Part shown: positions 11,138-23,040 of the stretch, piece after piece
Layout: every line of letters starts with the position of its first letter
Position numbering within the stretch: the stretch's first letter is position 1
Source: Eustoma russellianum
Taxonomy: Eukaryota; Streptophyta; Magnoliopsida; Gentianales; Gentianaceae
DNA: 64,000 nt
NCBI GenBank assembly: GCA_036186865.1
Contig: AP025075.1
Location: forward strand, 16,145,548-16,209,547
Direction: 5' to 3'
Made by a program: the position numbers and the translations under genes
The notes under the pieces: generated by a model
Database searches by the model: none
What the model was told of the DNA's origin: nothing
Seen by the model: only the letters and a program-made list of their open reading frames with translations

Positions 11138-14082
11138 ATGGCTACCAAACACTGTGTTGTTCCTGATATGTCCAAGGTAGAACCTTGTGATGGTAAATTC
11201 CTCAAAAAGTGGTCAGCAGAGGTACTGTTCTTCCTTGAGATGCTGTCTGTCTCGTATGTTCTAACGAAGGAGAAAGCAACTGATGAAGGAGAAGCACTCA
11301 AGTATGGAGCCGACAACACAACTTGCAGGGGTCATATACTGCATTTCTTGTCAAACTCCCTTTTTGATGTTTATGTCAAATTCTCATCTGCACGGGAGAT
11401 TTGAAAAGCACTTTAGAATAAGTATGGTTCTGAAGATGTTGGAAAAAGGAAGTATCTGGTCAGTGAGTTCCTCAAGTTTCAAATGGTTGACCACATACCT
11501 ATCAATGATCAAATTCATCAATTTCAACAATTGGTGGACAATCTTGAACAAGAAGGTATCAAGATAGATGAGATTTTTCAGGTTGCCTCCTTGTTAGAGA
11601 AATTACTTTCTACTTGGAACAAATACAAGAAGAGAGATAAATATGATGACGCCAAGCTCACCATGGGCGGTGTGATTAAACACATCCGCATTGAAGAAAA
11701 CAACATGCTGAAGGATGCAGAAGGTGCCGAGAATGAATCTCAGGCCAACATTCTGGAGCACAATGCAAAGACGAAGAAACAAAAGGTTCAGAATGTCAAA
11801 GCTCCAACCAACAAAGGTAAAAAATTTGTATAAGGACAAAGGAAGCCCAAAGGACTTTGTTGGGATTGTTGAAAGGCTGGACACAAAGCCTTTTTCTGCA
11901 ACAAAAGAAAAGGACAAGGGAGTGTCCATGCAAACCTGGTGGAGCACGATGGTAGAAATAGGAGCAAAGACGAGGAGGTCATCGCGGCGGTCGTCGTGGA
12001 CGAGGTAAACCTTGTTGGAGGTGATACATAATGGGTGGTTGACACCAGAGCCACTAGGCACATTGCTACCAGTAGAGATCTATTTTCTAATTTTCGAGAA
12101 ATAGATAATGGAGACTAGGTTTTTTCTTGGGGATGCACAAGGAACCCGTATTCTCGGGAAAGGGAAAGTGCTCCTTAAGTTAACTTTGGGAAAAAAGGTT
12201 GGAATTGAGTAATGTACTCTATGTTCCTGCAATACGTCGGAATTTGATTTCTGGAGCACTTCTGAACAATACCAATCTTAAACTTGTTCTTAATTCTGAC
12301 AAGTTAGTGCTTACTAGGAATATGGAATTCATCGGGAAGGGATTTTGCAATGACGGGTTGTTTATACTCGATGCTACGTGTATTACTAATAAAAATACCT
12401 CTTTTTCTATATACTTGATTGATTCTTATGACATTTGGCATGCTAGGCTAGGTAATGTTAATCTTGATGCATTAAAAAGATTAAAAAGTATGAATGTCAT
12501 ATCTATAGCAAACGAAGATAAGTTTGAAAGATGTGAATATTGTATTGAAGCCAATCATCATAAGAAACCATTTAAAAGTGTTGAAATTGTTTTAAATAAA
12601 CTAGATCTCATTCATAGTGACCTAGGTGATTTTAAAAATCATGTAAGTAAAGGAGGTAAAAGATACTATATTACCTTCATTAATGATTATTCAAGGTTCA
12701 CTAAAGTATATTTATTAAGTCATAAAGATGAGGCTGAAGACACGTTCAAAAAATTTAAAAAGGATGTAGAAAATCAATTAGAGAGGAAAATCAATCCGAT
12801 AGAAGAGGTGAATACATGACTACTTCATCACAAAAGTTTTGTGAAGAACATGTCATTATTCACGAAGTAACACCACTTTACACTACACAATCTAATGGTG
12901 TAGCTGGGAGGAAGAATAGAACCCTTAAGAACATGATGAATGTTATGCTCATTAGTTCCGGCTTACCGGATAATTTGTGGGGTGAGGCTATTCTTTGTGC
13001 ATATCATATATTGAATAGAATGCCACACAAAAAAGACTAATAAGACCCCTTATAAACTTTGAAAAGGTTATCCTCCAAATTCAGGATACTTGAAAGTGTG
13101 GGGGTGTTTAGCGAAGGTCGGTATTCTAGAATTCCAAATAAACAATTTAGGATCAAAAACCAAAGTTTGTGGGTTTATAGGATATGCCCAAAATAGCGTG
13201 GCATATAGGTTTATGATTGTTGTGAATTCTGCAATTATAGAGTCTAAAGATGTTGAATTCTTTGAGACTATTTTTCCTATGAAACAACAAAAGGATTTGG
13301 GTCATTCAATTTTTGAAAAAGGTGAATCTGTAAAACTGCAGTTAGTATAGAACCGGATTCACTAAGAAGAAGCAAAAGGAAAAGGATTGAGAAAACCTTT
13401 GGTAATGATTTTATCAAAGCTTTTATCCTTGAAGAAGATCCGAAAACTTACCAAGAAGCTATGAAATCCATAGATGCAACATTTTGGAAAGAAGTCATAA
13501 ACAGTGAATTAGATTCAATTATGAGTAACCACACTTGGGGAGTGATAGATTTACCTAGAGGATGTAAACCTATAGGTTGTAAATGAGTGTTTAGAAAGAA
13601 ATTGAAGGCGGATGGCACTGTAGATAAATTTAAAGCTAGATTAGTAGCTAAAAGATTTACTCAACAAGAAGGAGTAGATTTCTTTGACACCTATGCACCG
13701 GTTGCTAAAAGAACAACTATTGGGGTACTAGTTGCATTAGATTCTATCTGTAAACTTGTAATACATCAAATGGATGTACAAAGTGCATTTTTAAACAGAG
13801 ACTTAGATGATGAAATCTACATGAGACAACCTGAGGGAATGATTGTAAAGGGCAAGAACAAAAAGTATGTAGATTAAAGAAATCTTTGTATAGTTTAAAA
13901 CATGCCCCTAAGCAATGGCATGAGAAATTTGATAGTGCCTTGCTAGCAAATGAATATGTAGTAAATGAAATTGCTAGCAAATGAATATGTAGTAAATGAA
14001 AACGATATATGTGTTTATAGCAAATTTGAAATCTTGATGGTGTGATTATTTGCTTATATGTTGATGACATGTTGATATTTAG
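11138..14082 (+). pseudogene. Decayed Ty1/copia gag-pol, truncated in RT
   Basis: Broken pieces occur in copia order. The gag start MATKHCVVPDMSKVEP is followed by a gag helix region (11483-11833, KLTMGGVIKHIRIEENNM). A zinc-knuckle remnant near 11855 has a stop in it, and a protease remnant near 12040 reads VVDTRATRHI, with Arg replacing the active-site Gly. Pre-integrase and integrase follow (12199-13040; HARLGNVNLDALKRL, SNGVAGRKNRTL). Next are the IN/RT linker (13090-13350) and RT (13587-14082; KARLVAKRFTQQEGVDFFDT, MDVQSAFLNRDL, YVDDML). There are several frameshifts and stops. The Sirevirus LTR at 14083 cuts it just after the YVDD motif, so RNase H and the 3' LTR are missing here. Confidence 0.83.
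13940..14001 (+). repeat. 31-bp tandem duplication in the decayed copia RT
   Basis: TTGCTAGCAAATGAATATGT... occurs twice head to tail (13940-13970 and 13971-14001) with no difference. It lies in the RT region between the KHAPKQW-like and YVDD segments. Confidence 0.9.
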
Positions 14083-17000
14083 TGTAGAGAAAAAGGGGTT
14101 TGAGTGATTTCAAAATATATGATTTAAATGAGCTAAAAATGTGCATAAGATAAACGTGCATGATATATTGCATATTACTTGCCTTATATAGTTCATATAT
14201 AATGTTGGCGTACTAACGAGCCAAAAAGCTTTAAAGCTTACATCAAATGGCAAATATTTGTTGTGTTTATACTATTTTCAGGTGCCACCATTAATGAACT
14301 AAACTAGTTCATTAAGTGAAGTACTTAGTTAATTAAACTAAGTAGTTCACTAAAGGAAGCAACATTTGCACAAGGCACAAAGGCAACAAGACTAAGAAAG
14401 GAAAGTCTCCTCCTCCTCATTTACATCACATATACACGGCATATATATATAAATATGTATATTTTCAGAATTTTTGAAAAAGGCACATACACATGCATTC
14501 CAACGTACTACCGACACGTTATATATCTTACGTACGTACGTTAACGTCACACCATCATACTTAACTCATATTTATGAGTATATTCAGGTCTTATATCATA
14601 TGATATAAGTCATGGTGATGACAAATTAAATACGACACGTTAAAAGGTTCTAAACCGAAAATTGTCGTATCGGGCGAATACCAAAACTTCGCCAACGTGT
14701 CACGTACTTGCCATAAATAGATGGCCAGCCCCTACACTTCAAAATACTTACAAAATTTCGTGGCTATGATGTTATTTCCAGCCATGAAATCATTCCATGT
14801 TGGCACACACAAATCACCCCACATTAAGGCCAAATTGTGGAGATTCAAATTTCAATTTTGTCACATGTCTAGGCGCCACTTTAGACCAGCCAAGTGCTGA
14901 GAATTAAAGTTTATATTATATATTATGTGTAACATAATATATATAACATGTGCAAAAAGTTGAAATTTAATTAGAAAAAAATCGGGTAATCGATAAATAT
15001 CGAAAATTCGGTTTTCTACGTACACAACACATGGAACATTTTTGGCACATCATACGACACGTATCTAGAAACTTTTTACATATGTCATACATCTTAAAGT
15101 GTTCTAGAAAATTAAATTAAGGGCTGATTGGAATATAACATGTGTGTATTATTAAATGTGCACTATTTTACAAAGTTAGCAAAAATAAAATTCAGCACAT
15201 GCATATACATGTATACATGACCCTACAGCTGAGATGGAGCATATGTGGAGCCTTGTTAGCATATTGATTGGTCAAGAATCAATCATACAATGTTGTTGAC
15301 TTAAAGAAAGAAGCTACAAAAGGTAAGGTTTCAAACTTTATCTCATTTGAAACACATGCTGAAAATTTCAGCATGTGGAAGATATAGCTTGCCGATTTTT
15401 ACACTTAGAAATGCCATATTTTACTATCTTGAATTATGAGGATTAATTGAGGATGTTATGGTAATGTTTTGAATTAATTATGAAATTAAAATGGTGATAT
15501 TTTTAATATCACACATGCTGAAAATTTCAGCATGTGTGTAATGTATAGTGGCTGAAATTTAGTCCACATTTGTGTCTAACTTTTATTCCATACATGATGA
15601 GAATATTACATACTAAATGATGATTGAATTGTTGGATTAAATCAATGCAAAATAGGCAATATTTTGAATAAGAGGTGGATGTTACACATGCTGAAATTTC
15701 AGCATGTGCAAGACATGTCATGGCCGATTTTATTAACCTTTTTGGAGAAATATTATCTTGCTTAATTTATGTGATAATCTTATGAGTTATGGCAATTATT
15801 TTATGATGATTTTGACACATGTTTTTAGTGGAATTTTCAGATTTTCCAAGTCATCAAATGATGACAACATTCAACCAATCATGAAGTGCCAAGTAAGCAA
15901 AGGTTAAATGATCATCCAATGAGAAGGTGCCAAGTAAGCAAGATCATGTCACAATGATGCCACACATTCTCCCAAGGACTTAGAAGACAATTTTCAAGAG
16001 GAGAAGGACTCCCAAGGGGGCGGCCACAATGTGATTAAAAAGAAGGAAGAAGAGCAAAACAAGAACAAGAACAAGTGTTGCAAATTGAAAGATCAAAAGT
16101 GTTCTAGCCTTATTCTTCTACACTCTCTTTCTTTTTTTCTTCCTAAAAGCCTATTGTACTTACATTCATATACTTGAATAGGCTTCTCTTAGACTACCAC
16201 ATATTCTTTATCTTTGTAAAAGATTGATCAAGGTGTGATCAATCTTCATTCTTGCAAGATGGTGGTGTTCGTGCGTATTGTATTCATCATACAAGGTTTG
16301 TAAAGGGTTGGAGTTGGTGTGTAACTCCATCAACCCTGTGGTAAGGTGTTTTTGTGTTGTGTGATTAGTGTGAACTGAGGAAGGTGTTCCTCGAAGACTG
16401 GAGTAGGTTGTTGATAACCGAACCAGTATAAAATTCTTGGTGTCATTTACTTTCAGCACTGATTTTCTGTTTCAGCACTGTTTATTGTTTTTAATCACGT
16501 TCGTAAAAATATCACGAAACTTTCAGGAAACATATCCACACGTTTCAAGGTTCTTTTGGCACAAGTTTCAACCCTTTTGGATAAGTATAAGTCAATCAAA
16601 CATCCAAAGTTTTGAGACTAGTGCAGTCTGGTTTTCAGGCTTGCAAAGGTTGAGACTTTGATTGTATTTAACTAACTTCCCAAAAGAATTTTTCAAAAAG
16701 GTTTCTACCCATTTAAATATAACATATAAAGGGTTAGTGGTTAAAATTTCAGAGCATTTGGAGTTGTGTACAAATAGGAATTAATTTGTCAAATCGGTGT
16801 ACCATTTCTGGCAGATTTGCGCAATCTGACCACCAACGATTTTTCAAGGGGTTAGAGGTTGGATTTTAATATGAAATTTTTAGGAGACACTCATAACATC
16901 TGAGGCTAAGTTCTCTCCAAATTGCAGAATTTTTGAAGGCCTGCAACCTAGTTTTCAAAACGTTTTAAAACTAGTCCTGAAAACAGAAACTGTTTTCAGA

Positions 17001-17093
17001 AGTTGGGTTTTTGGTTTAAAACTATTTTAAAAACCATATTTTCCGTACCCACTATTCAAACCCCCCTTCTAGTGGTGCCTTGCAGATCCTAAA
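14083..17093 (+). repeat. Sirevirus-family 5' LTR, about 3011 bp
   Basis: It starts TGTAGAGAAAAAGGGG and ends GCAGATCCTAAA, where the family consensus is CCTACA. Three 24-25 bp palindromes lie at 15353-15377, 15512-15536 and 15685-15708. A primer site follows at 17096. It was inserted into the RT of the decayed copia element on its left. Confidence 0.88.
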
Positions 17094-17160
17094 ATTGGTA
17101 TCAGAGCGCAGGAACACTCACAACAAAAGGATCCAACGATCTACGTGAGATGGCATCCAC
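17094..17160 (+). other. Start of Sirevirus interior: primer site and gag ATG, then breakpoint
   Basis: TGGTATCAGAGC (17096-17107) is the initiator-Met primer site. What follows matches the leader of the Sirevirus at 59827-59892, up to ATGGCATCCAC. The match stops near 17160, where a minus-strand copia RT begins. The rest of this Sirevirus is absent. Confidence 0.8.
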
Positions 17161-20100
17161 TAGGTTGTTCTTGAGTTCAGTAATGATCAGTAAAGAATTG
17201 CTGGCTAGCACTATGTCATCAACATAAACAAGTAATGCTAGGAAGGACCCCTGATGGGATTTGGTGAATAGAGTATAGTCATGCCTGGACTGCTGGTAGC
17301 CATTTGAGATCAGAAAATCAGAAAGTTTTTGGTTCCATTGCCTACTGGCTTGTTTAAGGCCATAGAGTGACTTGTTTAGCTTACATACACCGTTGGGAAT
17401 TGAAGTAAACACTCCATCAGGCAGAGTCATGTAAATGTCTTCACTAAGATCTCCACGCAAAAATGCATTATTCACATCAAGTTGGTGCAAATGCCATCCC
17501 TTCAGAGAAGCTAAGGCTAGGAGTACCCTTACTGTTGTCATTTTTGCCACTGGAGAAAAAGTGTCTCCATAGTCAATGCCTGCTTGTTGTGTGTAACCCT
17601 TGGCGACCAATCTAGCCTTGTGGCGCTCAATGCTCCCGTCTGCCTTACGTTTGATTTTATAGACCCATTTGCAGCCAATGGGTTTCTTTCCTGAAGGCAG
17701 AGATACAATGTCCCATGTATGATTAGCATCTAAGGCTGCTAATTCCAGATCCATGGCATGCTTCCAGTCTATTGACTTGACAGCTTGGTGATAAGAAGTA
17801 GGCTCTTGCTGCAAGCTAACGTTAAGTACATATTTCTTGTATTGAGGAGCTAGGTGATCCAATGTGTGATGAGTTTCAATAGGATAGACAGTAGAAGAAG
17901 GTGTGATATGTTCAGACACAGACTAATTGCAGTAATAATCATTGAGAAAACGAGGAGGTTTAACTTGTCTATGAGGTCTGGTGTGCGTTTCAAGAGAACA
18001 CGTCTCAGGTGGAGGAGACGTATTCTGGACATTTGGGAGAGTATGGAGGAGTGTACTGTCTGCTGGGTCAATGACTAATGGGATGTCAATGGTATGTATT
18101 GATGAAGTGTGGTCAGGAATAACTGACGGAGTTGAAGAAGTTGGTAATGACTGAGGCAGCACAGATGTTTCATGTGATGCAGGTGCAGAGGTGCTGGAAG
18201 GTGAAGAGAATGGGCCCAAGTTATCTGTTGTTGGAATAGGTTGTGTTGGCAGGATGGTTTGTGACGAATAGTCAGAGTAGTTGGAGTTGTCTGGGCTAAT
18301 GGATGAAGATAGTGGTGTTGTGTTATTAACATCAGAAGAAGTAGAATAAGGTAATGGATTAGAATCAGCATAGGGAAACTGTGACTCAGAGAATGGTACA
18401 TCTCTTGACACTATAATCTGCTTGTGCGTTATGGTTTGAAGTATACAACCCTTTGAGGTAGAGGACAACCCAAGGAACACACATGGAATACCCCTGGGTG
18501 AAAACTTATGTTTGCTCGTATCTGTGTTGCGGGCATAAGCCAGACACCCAAATACCTTTAGATGTTGATATACGGACTTAGTTTTGAAAAGAATTTCATA
18601 TGGAGTCTTTTGTTTGAGGATAGGAGTAGGGATCAAATTTATTAAATGCACTGCATGAGAAACTGAAAAACCCCAGTAGGACAGTGGCAAGTGGGCCTGA
18701 AAAAGTAGTGATCTTGCCACTATGAGAATGTGTTGGTGTTTTCTTTCTACAAGTCCATTCTGCTGGGTGTATATATACAAGAAGTTTGATGTACAATGCC
18801 ATGTTTAGCGTAATAATCAGTCATGACAAATTCCTGACCATTGTCAGTTCTAAGTACCTTGATGTGCCTTTCAAATTGCGTGTACACAAATTGGCAAAAA
18901 TTCTGCAGAATTTGCCTCACTTCAATTTTGGATTTCATCAAATACACCCATGTATATCTACTACAGTCATCAACAATAGTGAGGAAATATTTCTGAGCAT
19001 ACATTGTAGAATGTCTATTTGGTCCCCATATATCAACATGTACAAGATCAAAAGAAAACTTGGAAACAGAAGATGAAAGAGGAAAAGGAAGTTTATTTAG
19101 TCTAGCTAAAGGGCATATATGACATGGGACTTGTAGAGGTCCACCTTGCACATATGAATCAAGTTTCTGTACTTCTTGAACTCTGGGAACTGAAGCATGT
19201 CCCAGCCTGTAATCCCACAGTAGAGAAGGATGCAGATGCACTGATGAATTTAGACAAACAGTAGGCTGAGTTAAAGGTATATCACCTTGCAAATAGTAAA
19301 TGCCTCTTGAAAGGCTAGTTGAACCAATCATTCGCTTGGACAATTGATCCTGGATGATACAAACAAAACCATGGAATTGAATGTTTAGTGTCAGATCAAC
19401 AAGAAATTTACTGAGAGAAAGTAGGTTGTATTTGACGGAGGGAACATACAAGACATTGTTAACAGTCAGTAAGGAATCGATTCTTACTGATCCAAGATGT
19501 GTGGCTGGTCAGATATATCATTAGGCATTCTTATAGTGATATGGCTAATAGGTTTACATGACAGAAATAAGGACAAGTGTGATACAATGTGATCAGTAGC
19601 TCCTGAATTAAGAATCCATGTATTTAAATAATTAGTTACAGAGTTGCCTAGCAACTTATCCACATTGGCTGACAAAACAACATTCTGAGAAGAATTCCCT
19701 GGCTGGAATTCATGGCTCTCATCATCCTTGTTGAGCCAATTCAGTAGTCTTTGGTTCTGTTGAGGAGTCAGAACCAAAGACTGCAAGTTTCGGTTTACCT
19801 GGTTCATTGAACCCATATCTGATTGCACTTCCACTGCTTCTGTCAAATGGACTTGGTTCTTTGGTTTAAAACCTGAGGGATAACCATGCATCTTGTAGCA
19901 CCTGTCAACTGTGTGCCCTTGCATTCCACAATGAGTACATTGGAAGCGCTTTCCTCCATCCATCTGACTCTTTCCACCATTCTTCTTGTATCCACCATAT
20001 GACTGTCTATTTGAAAATGTGTTTGCCACCATACAATCAGAAGCTTGGCTATCTGTCATCGAGACAATATTCCCACTCTCTGCTCCAGACATTCCTGCGT

Positions 20101-20874
20101 CTGCCATTACCTTTCTTTCATATTTTAGATCCATTGAGAAAGTGGTGTTGATATCAGGTAAAAAAGACATCACAAACACTTGTGATTTAACAGGATCAAA
20201 GCTATCATTCAACCCCTTAATGAACTTAATCACATAGTCACTTTTACAAACTTCTGCAGTTTTCCAGCCAGTTCACACCTACATCCTCCACACACACAGC
20301 TTGGCACTGGTCTCACTGCCATCAATTCCTCCCATATCACTTTCAGTCGAGTAAAATATTCATTCACACTACCTCCATCTTGTTTAACAGAATAAAATGC
20401 TTCAAGAAGGTCAGACAGTCTAAAAGGATCTGTGCTACCATATCTCAATTTCAAATCATTCCACATGTCAAAGGCACTATCAAACCACATAATGCTTTGG
20501 GAAATAGATTGACAAGCAGAATTCATAATCCACGACTGGACCATGGTGTTTACCTGTCTCCGTACTGCAAACCGAGGATCATTGACTCCAGGCTTCCATA
20601 TACTTCCATCAATGAAGCCTACTTTGTTCTTTACAACCAGTGCCATCTCAAATGTCCTGCTCCACGTATGGTAATTGTGCACATTGAGAGGTGGTTGGGC
20701 CAAAACAATCTCTGGACTGTCATTAGGATGTAAATAGAACGGGTTGTGCATAGTATTTTCAACTTGATGAGCCTGATTTCCTCTAGTGCCAAATACTATA
20801 TTCTGTACAGGACTCATATCTCCTTGATTTTGATCACTTTTGAATCCAGAATTGGAACTTCCATGATACGCCAT
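17161..20874 (-). pseudogene. Ty1/copia gag-pol, minus strand, truncated within RT
   Basis: The likely start is ATG at 20874 (MAYHGSS). Gag has LHPNDSPEIVLAQPPL and a knuckle with CTHCGMQGHTVDRC (near 19940). The protease reads WILNSGATDHI, with Asn where the catalytic Asp belongs. Integrase (19451-18500) has HASVPRVQ, VHVDIWGP, DDCSRYTWVY and NGLVERKHQ. RT (17800-17160) has KARLVAKGYTQQ, LDVNNAFLRGDL and YVDDIVL. The frame shifts near 20232, 19500 and 18760, and there is a TAG near 17925. The copy ends about 20 residues after YVDD, so RNase H and the left LTR are gone. The short LTR and layout would suit an Ale/Retrofit-like lineage, but that is a guess. Confidence 0.87.
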
Positions 20875-20993
20875 TGCACGACTACGACAGCCAAGGATTA
20901 TACACAACTCAACAAGGATCGAGAAAAAAAACTTTTAATGTTTCAAGAAAAATAGAACAATTCAGATGTGAGGAAGCATCAAACGCATCTCTC

Positions 20994-21005
20994 GCTCTGA
21001 TACCA
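20994..21005 (-). other. Primer binding site of the minus-strand copia element
   Basis: The minus strand reads TGGTATCAGAGC immediately after the LTR end ...TTCTTGACA. Confidence 0.88.
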
Positions 21006-21420
21006 TGTCAAGAAACTACGAAACAAATGCAGAATTCAAAGAAATAATGACAATAAGCGATTGAAATGCACAATTACTGAACAAACGTAGGGAGCATCGA
21101 AGGGAAATGGAGGAGAGAAAAATATCTTCTCTTCTTCTTGATTGATAACGGCTCTCTGCAACTGGGTGTTGCTTTTGTATAGTACGATTGGAGGAAGAGA
21201 GAATAAAGGTCTAAAATGATAAGAAAGCCCTTAAATTTCTAATACAACTGTTTTAACTGCCGATGACAAAATAGTAATTTCATAGTTTTAAATCTTCCCG
21301 CCAGCGTATTGCTACTCCTTCCTCCTCAGCTCATCTTTGCACATTCAACCATTTAAAGTGTTGCTGCACTCCCCTTCTTCATTCCTCCTTTCCAGTCTGT
21401 TTTCATCCCAATTCTCAACA
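21006..21420 (-). repeat. 5' LTR of the minus-strand copia element, 415 bp
   Basis: On the plus strand it runs from TGTCAAGAAACTACG to CCCAATTCTCAACA. The left edge is set by the primer site; the right edge is the best TG...CA match and is less sure. ATTGG follows at 21421. The partner LTR is missing, so no duplication can be checked. Confidence 0.72.
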
Positions 21421-23040
21421 ATTGGGGCCATGGTCGCAAAAACAATGTCGTTTAACTTTGGTGGATATATTTTTGTTTATCCCTGTTGGTCAGGTGAATC
21501 CTTGTGCATAGTTGAGAGAAAATAGACTACTCTTCTCAATACATAATTTAGTTGGTATTCAGATGGTATATTATAATATAAGAAGTTATTGGTTAGACTT
21601 TTAGCAGCCGCAATGGAAGTGTTAAAGTCCTGCTGTCATCTTATTATACTAGAATGGGATCGACCTTGACACCTTGTAGGCACCAAGTAAGGAACGCCCA
21701 CCTAAAAAATTGCTAGACTTCTTGATTTATATCTTTTACAATACTTCTTGAGACGGAGACATATTCGGATGTCAAAGTACGACTTTTTGGACTATAACAA
21801 ATAGGCTACCGTAGGTGTCCACTTCTAGACCTATATGGATTATCTCCTCAATTCGAATTCTCTCTTTTATTGTTTTCATTCTATCATCTCTCTCCTTTTT
21901 TCCCCTTATTTTCACCTTATGCGTTTCACCGTTCTCTCTTTCTTTCTACTTCGTCCACCCCCTCTCTTAGTAACATTTCTCCTCTGTCCCTCCATATCGA
22001 ACACGTTTGTATTTGGATGGAGAATTGATGTAGAAGATGCCTTTTCATGTCGTTTTCATCTGGTTTTTAGACAAATTTCAGGATTTTCGGGTTGTTTTTG
22101 GCTAAAATGAAGATAGTTCTACAATCTAAGAAGATTTACTTATCCTTTTTTCCATATAAATTGTTGATTTCTGTGGTTGATTTCGTTTTTTGTTTTTGTT
22201 TATGTTGTTTCTTGCTGCAAAATTAGGGATCCTTTCTTTTTTAATTGATGAGGAAACGACAATAGTTACCAAATCGGTCTGTCACAATCAACGTTATATC
22301 GACCTTTATAAAGACACATGTTGCCTCAGGTTCATATCAGGTGTGCGGGCCTAATAGCACAGACAGGTTGGTGCAGCACAGGGGATGCAGCTCGACAGCA
22401 ACAAAGGTACCAGGTTGATATCAGTAAAACTCACCCATAAACTTTGAAGGTATGACTTAGCCACAAGCGCCACCTAAGCTCTAGTTGTCAGCTCAGTCAC
22501 AAGCATCACATCAGCCTTAGTTTTTGGCTCCGCCTCAGTTGTCACATCAGCACAAGCGCTCACCTCAACCATGTCGTACAAGTCAGCCATGGACCTGTTG
22601 CCTCAACCTTGTTTGGTCTGTAGAGTAAGCACCTGTTATGCAAGCAACTTGACCATGTAAGTCGATACATGACGACACATGCAGTCATAGACAAGTAGGA
22701 TATGACACTTGACACTTCCTCATAGTCTCAACATGCATTGCATATCCAGACCCTACAGAAGGAAGAAATGACACATTCCAACGGTCTACATTCAATATTC
22801 AATCCAGTGAGCAAAGAAATTATAGCCACAACACAAAAATGAGACAATTTTTTCTAACATTCCAACATAGAAACATGGTAAAACACAATTGATTTCAGCG
22901 TCAGAGGGTTTTCTCCAGAGCAATAGCTCTGGAACATCTAACATTGTTCAACTTGTGCAGATTTTTGGAAATGTTACTTTTGGTATCAAACTACATCTAC
23001 GCAAGAATTTCACGGTATTTTCCATCATTTGGATTATTTT
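21421..23040. other. Unassigned AT-rich DNA
   Basis: I see no supported gene. Open frames of 60-90 codons occur but carry no recognisable motif. The part from about 22280 (TGTCACAATCAACG) may be the LTR of the Tat-type remnant that follows, but the start cannot be fixed. Confidence 0.5.

Noticed and set aside
18747..20233. Introns in the minus-strand copia element
   Set aside because: I checked the frame breaks near 20232, 19500 and 18760 for GT-AG gaps. They are 1-2 base shifts in otherwise continuous protein, so they are decay, unlike the three gaps in the Tekay-type element.
21421..22860. Possible host gene between elements
   Set aside because: No frame above about 90 codons, no motif, and no consistent splice structure was found.
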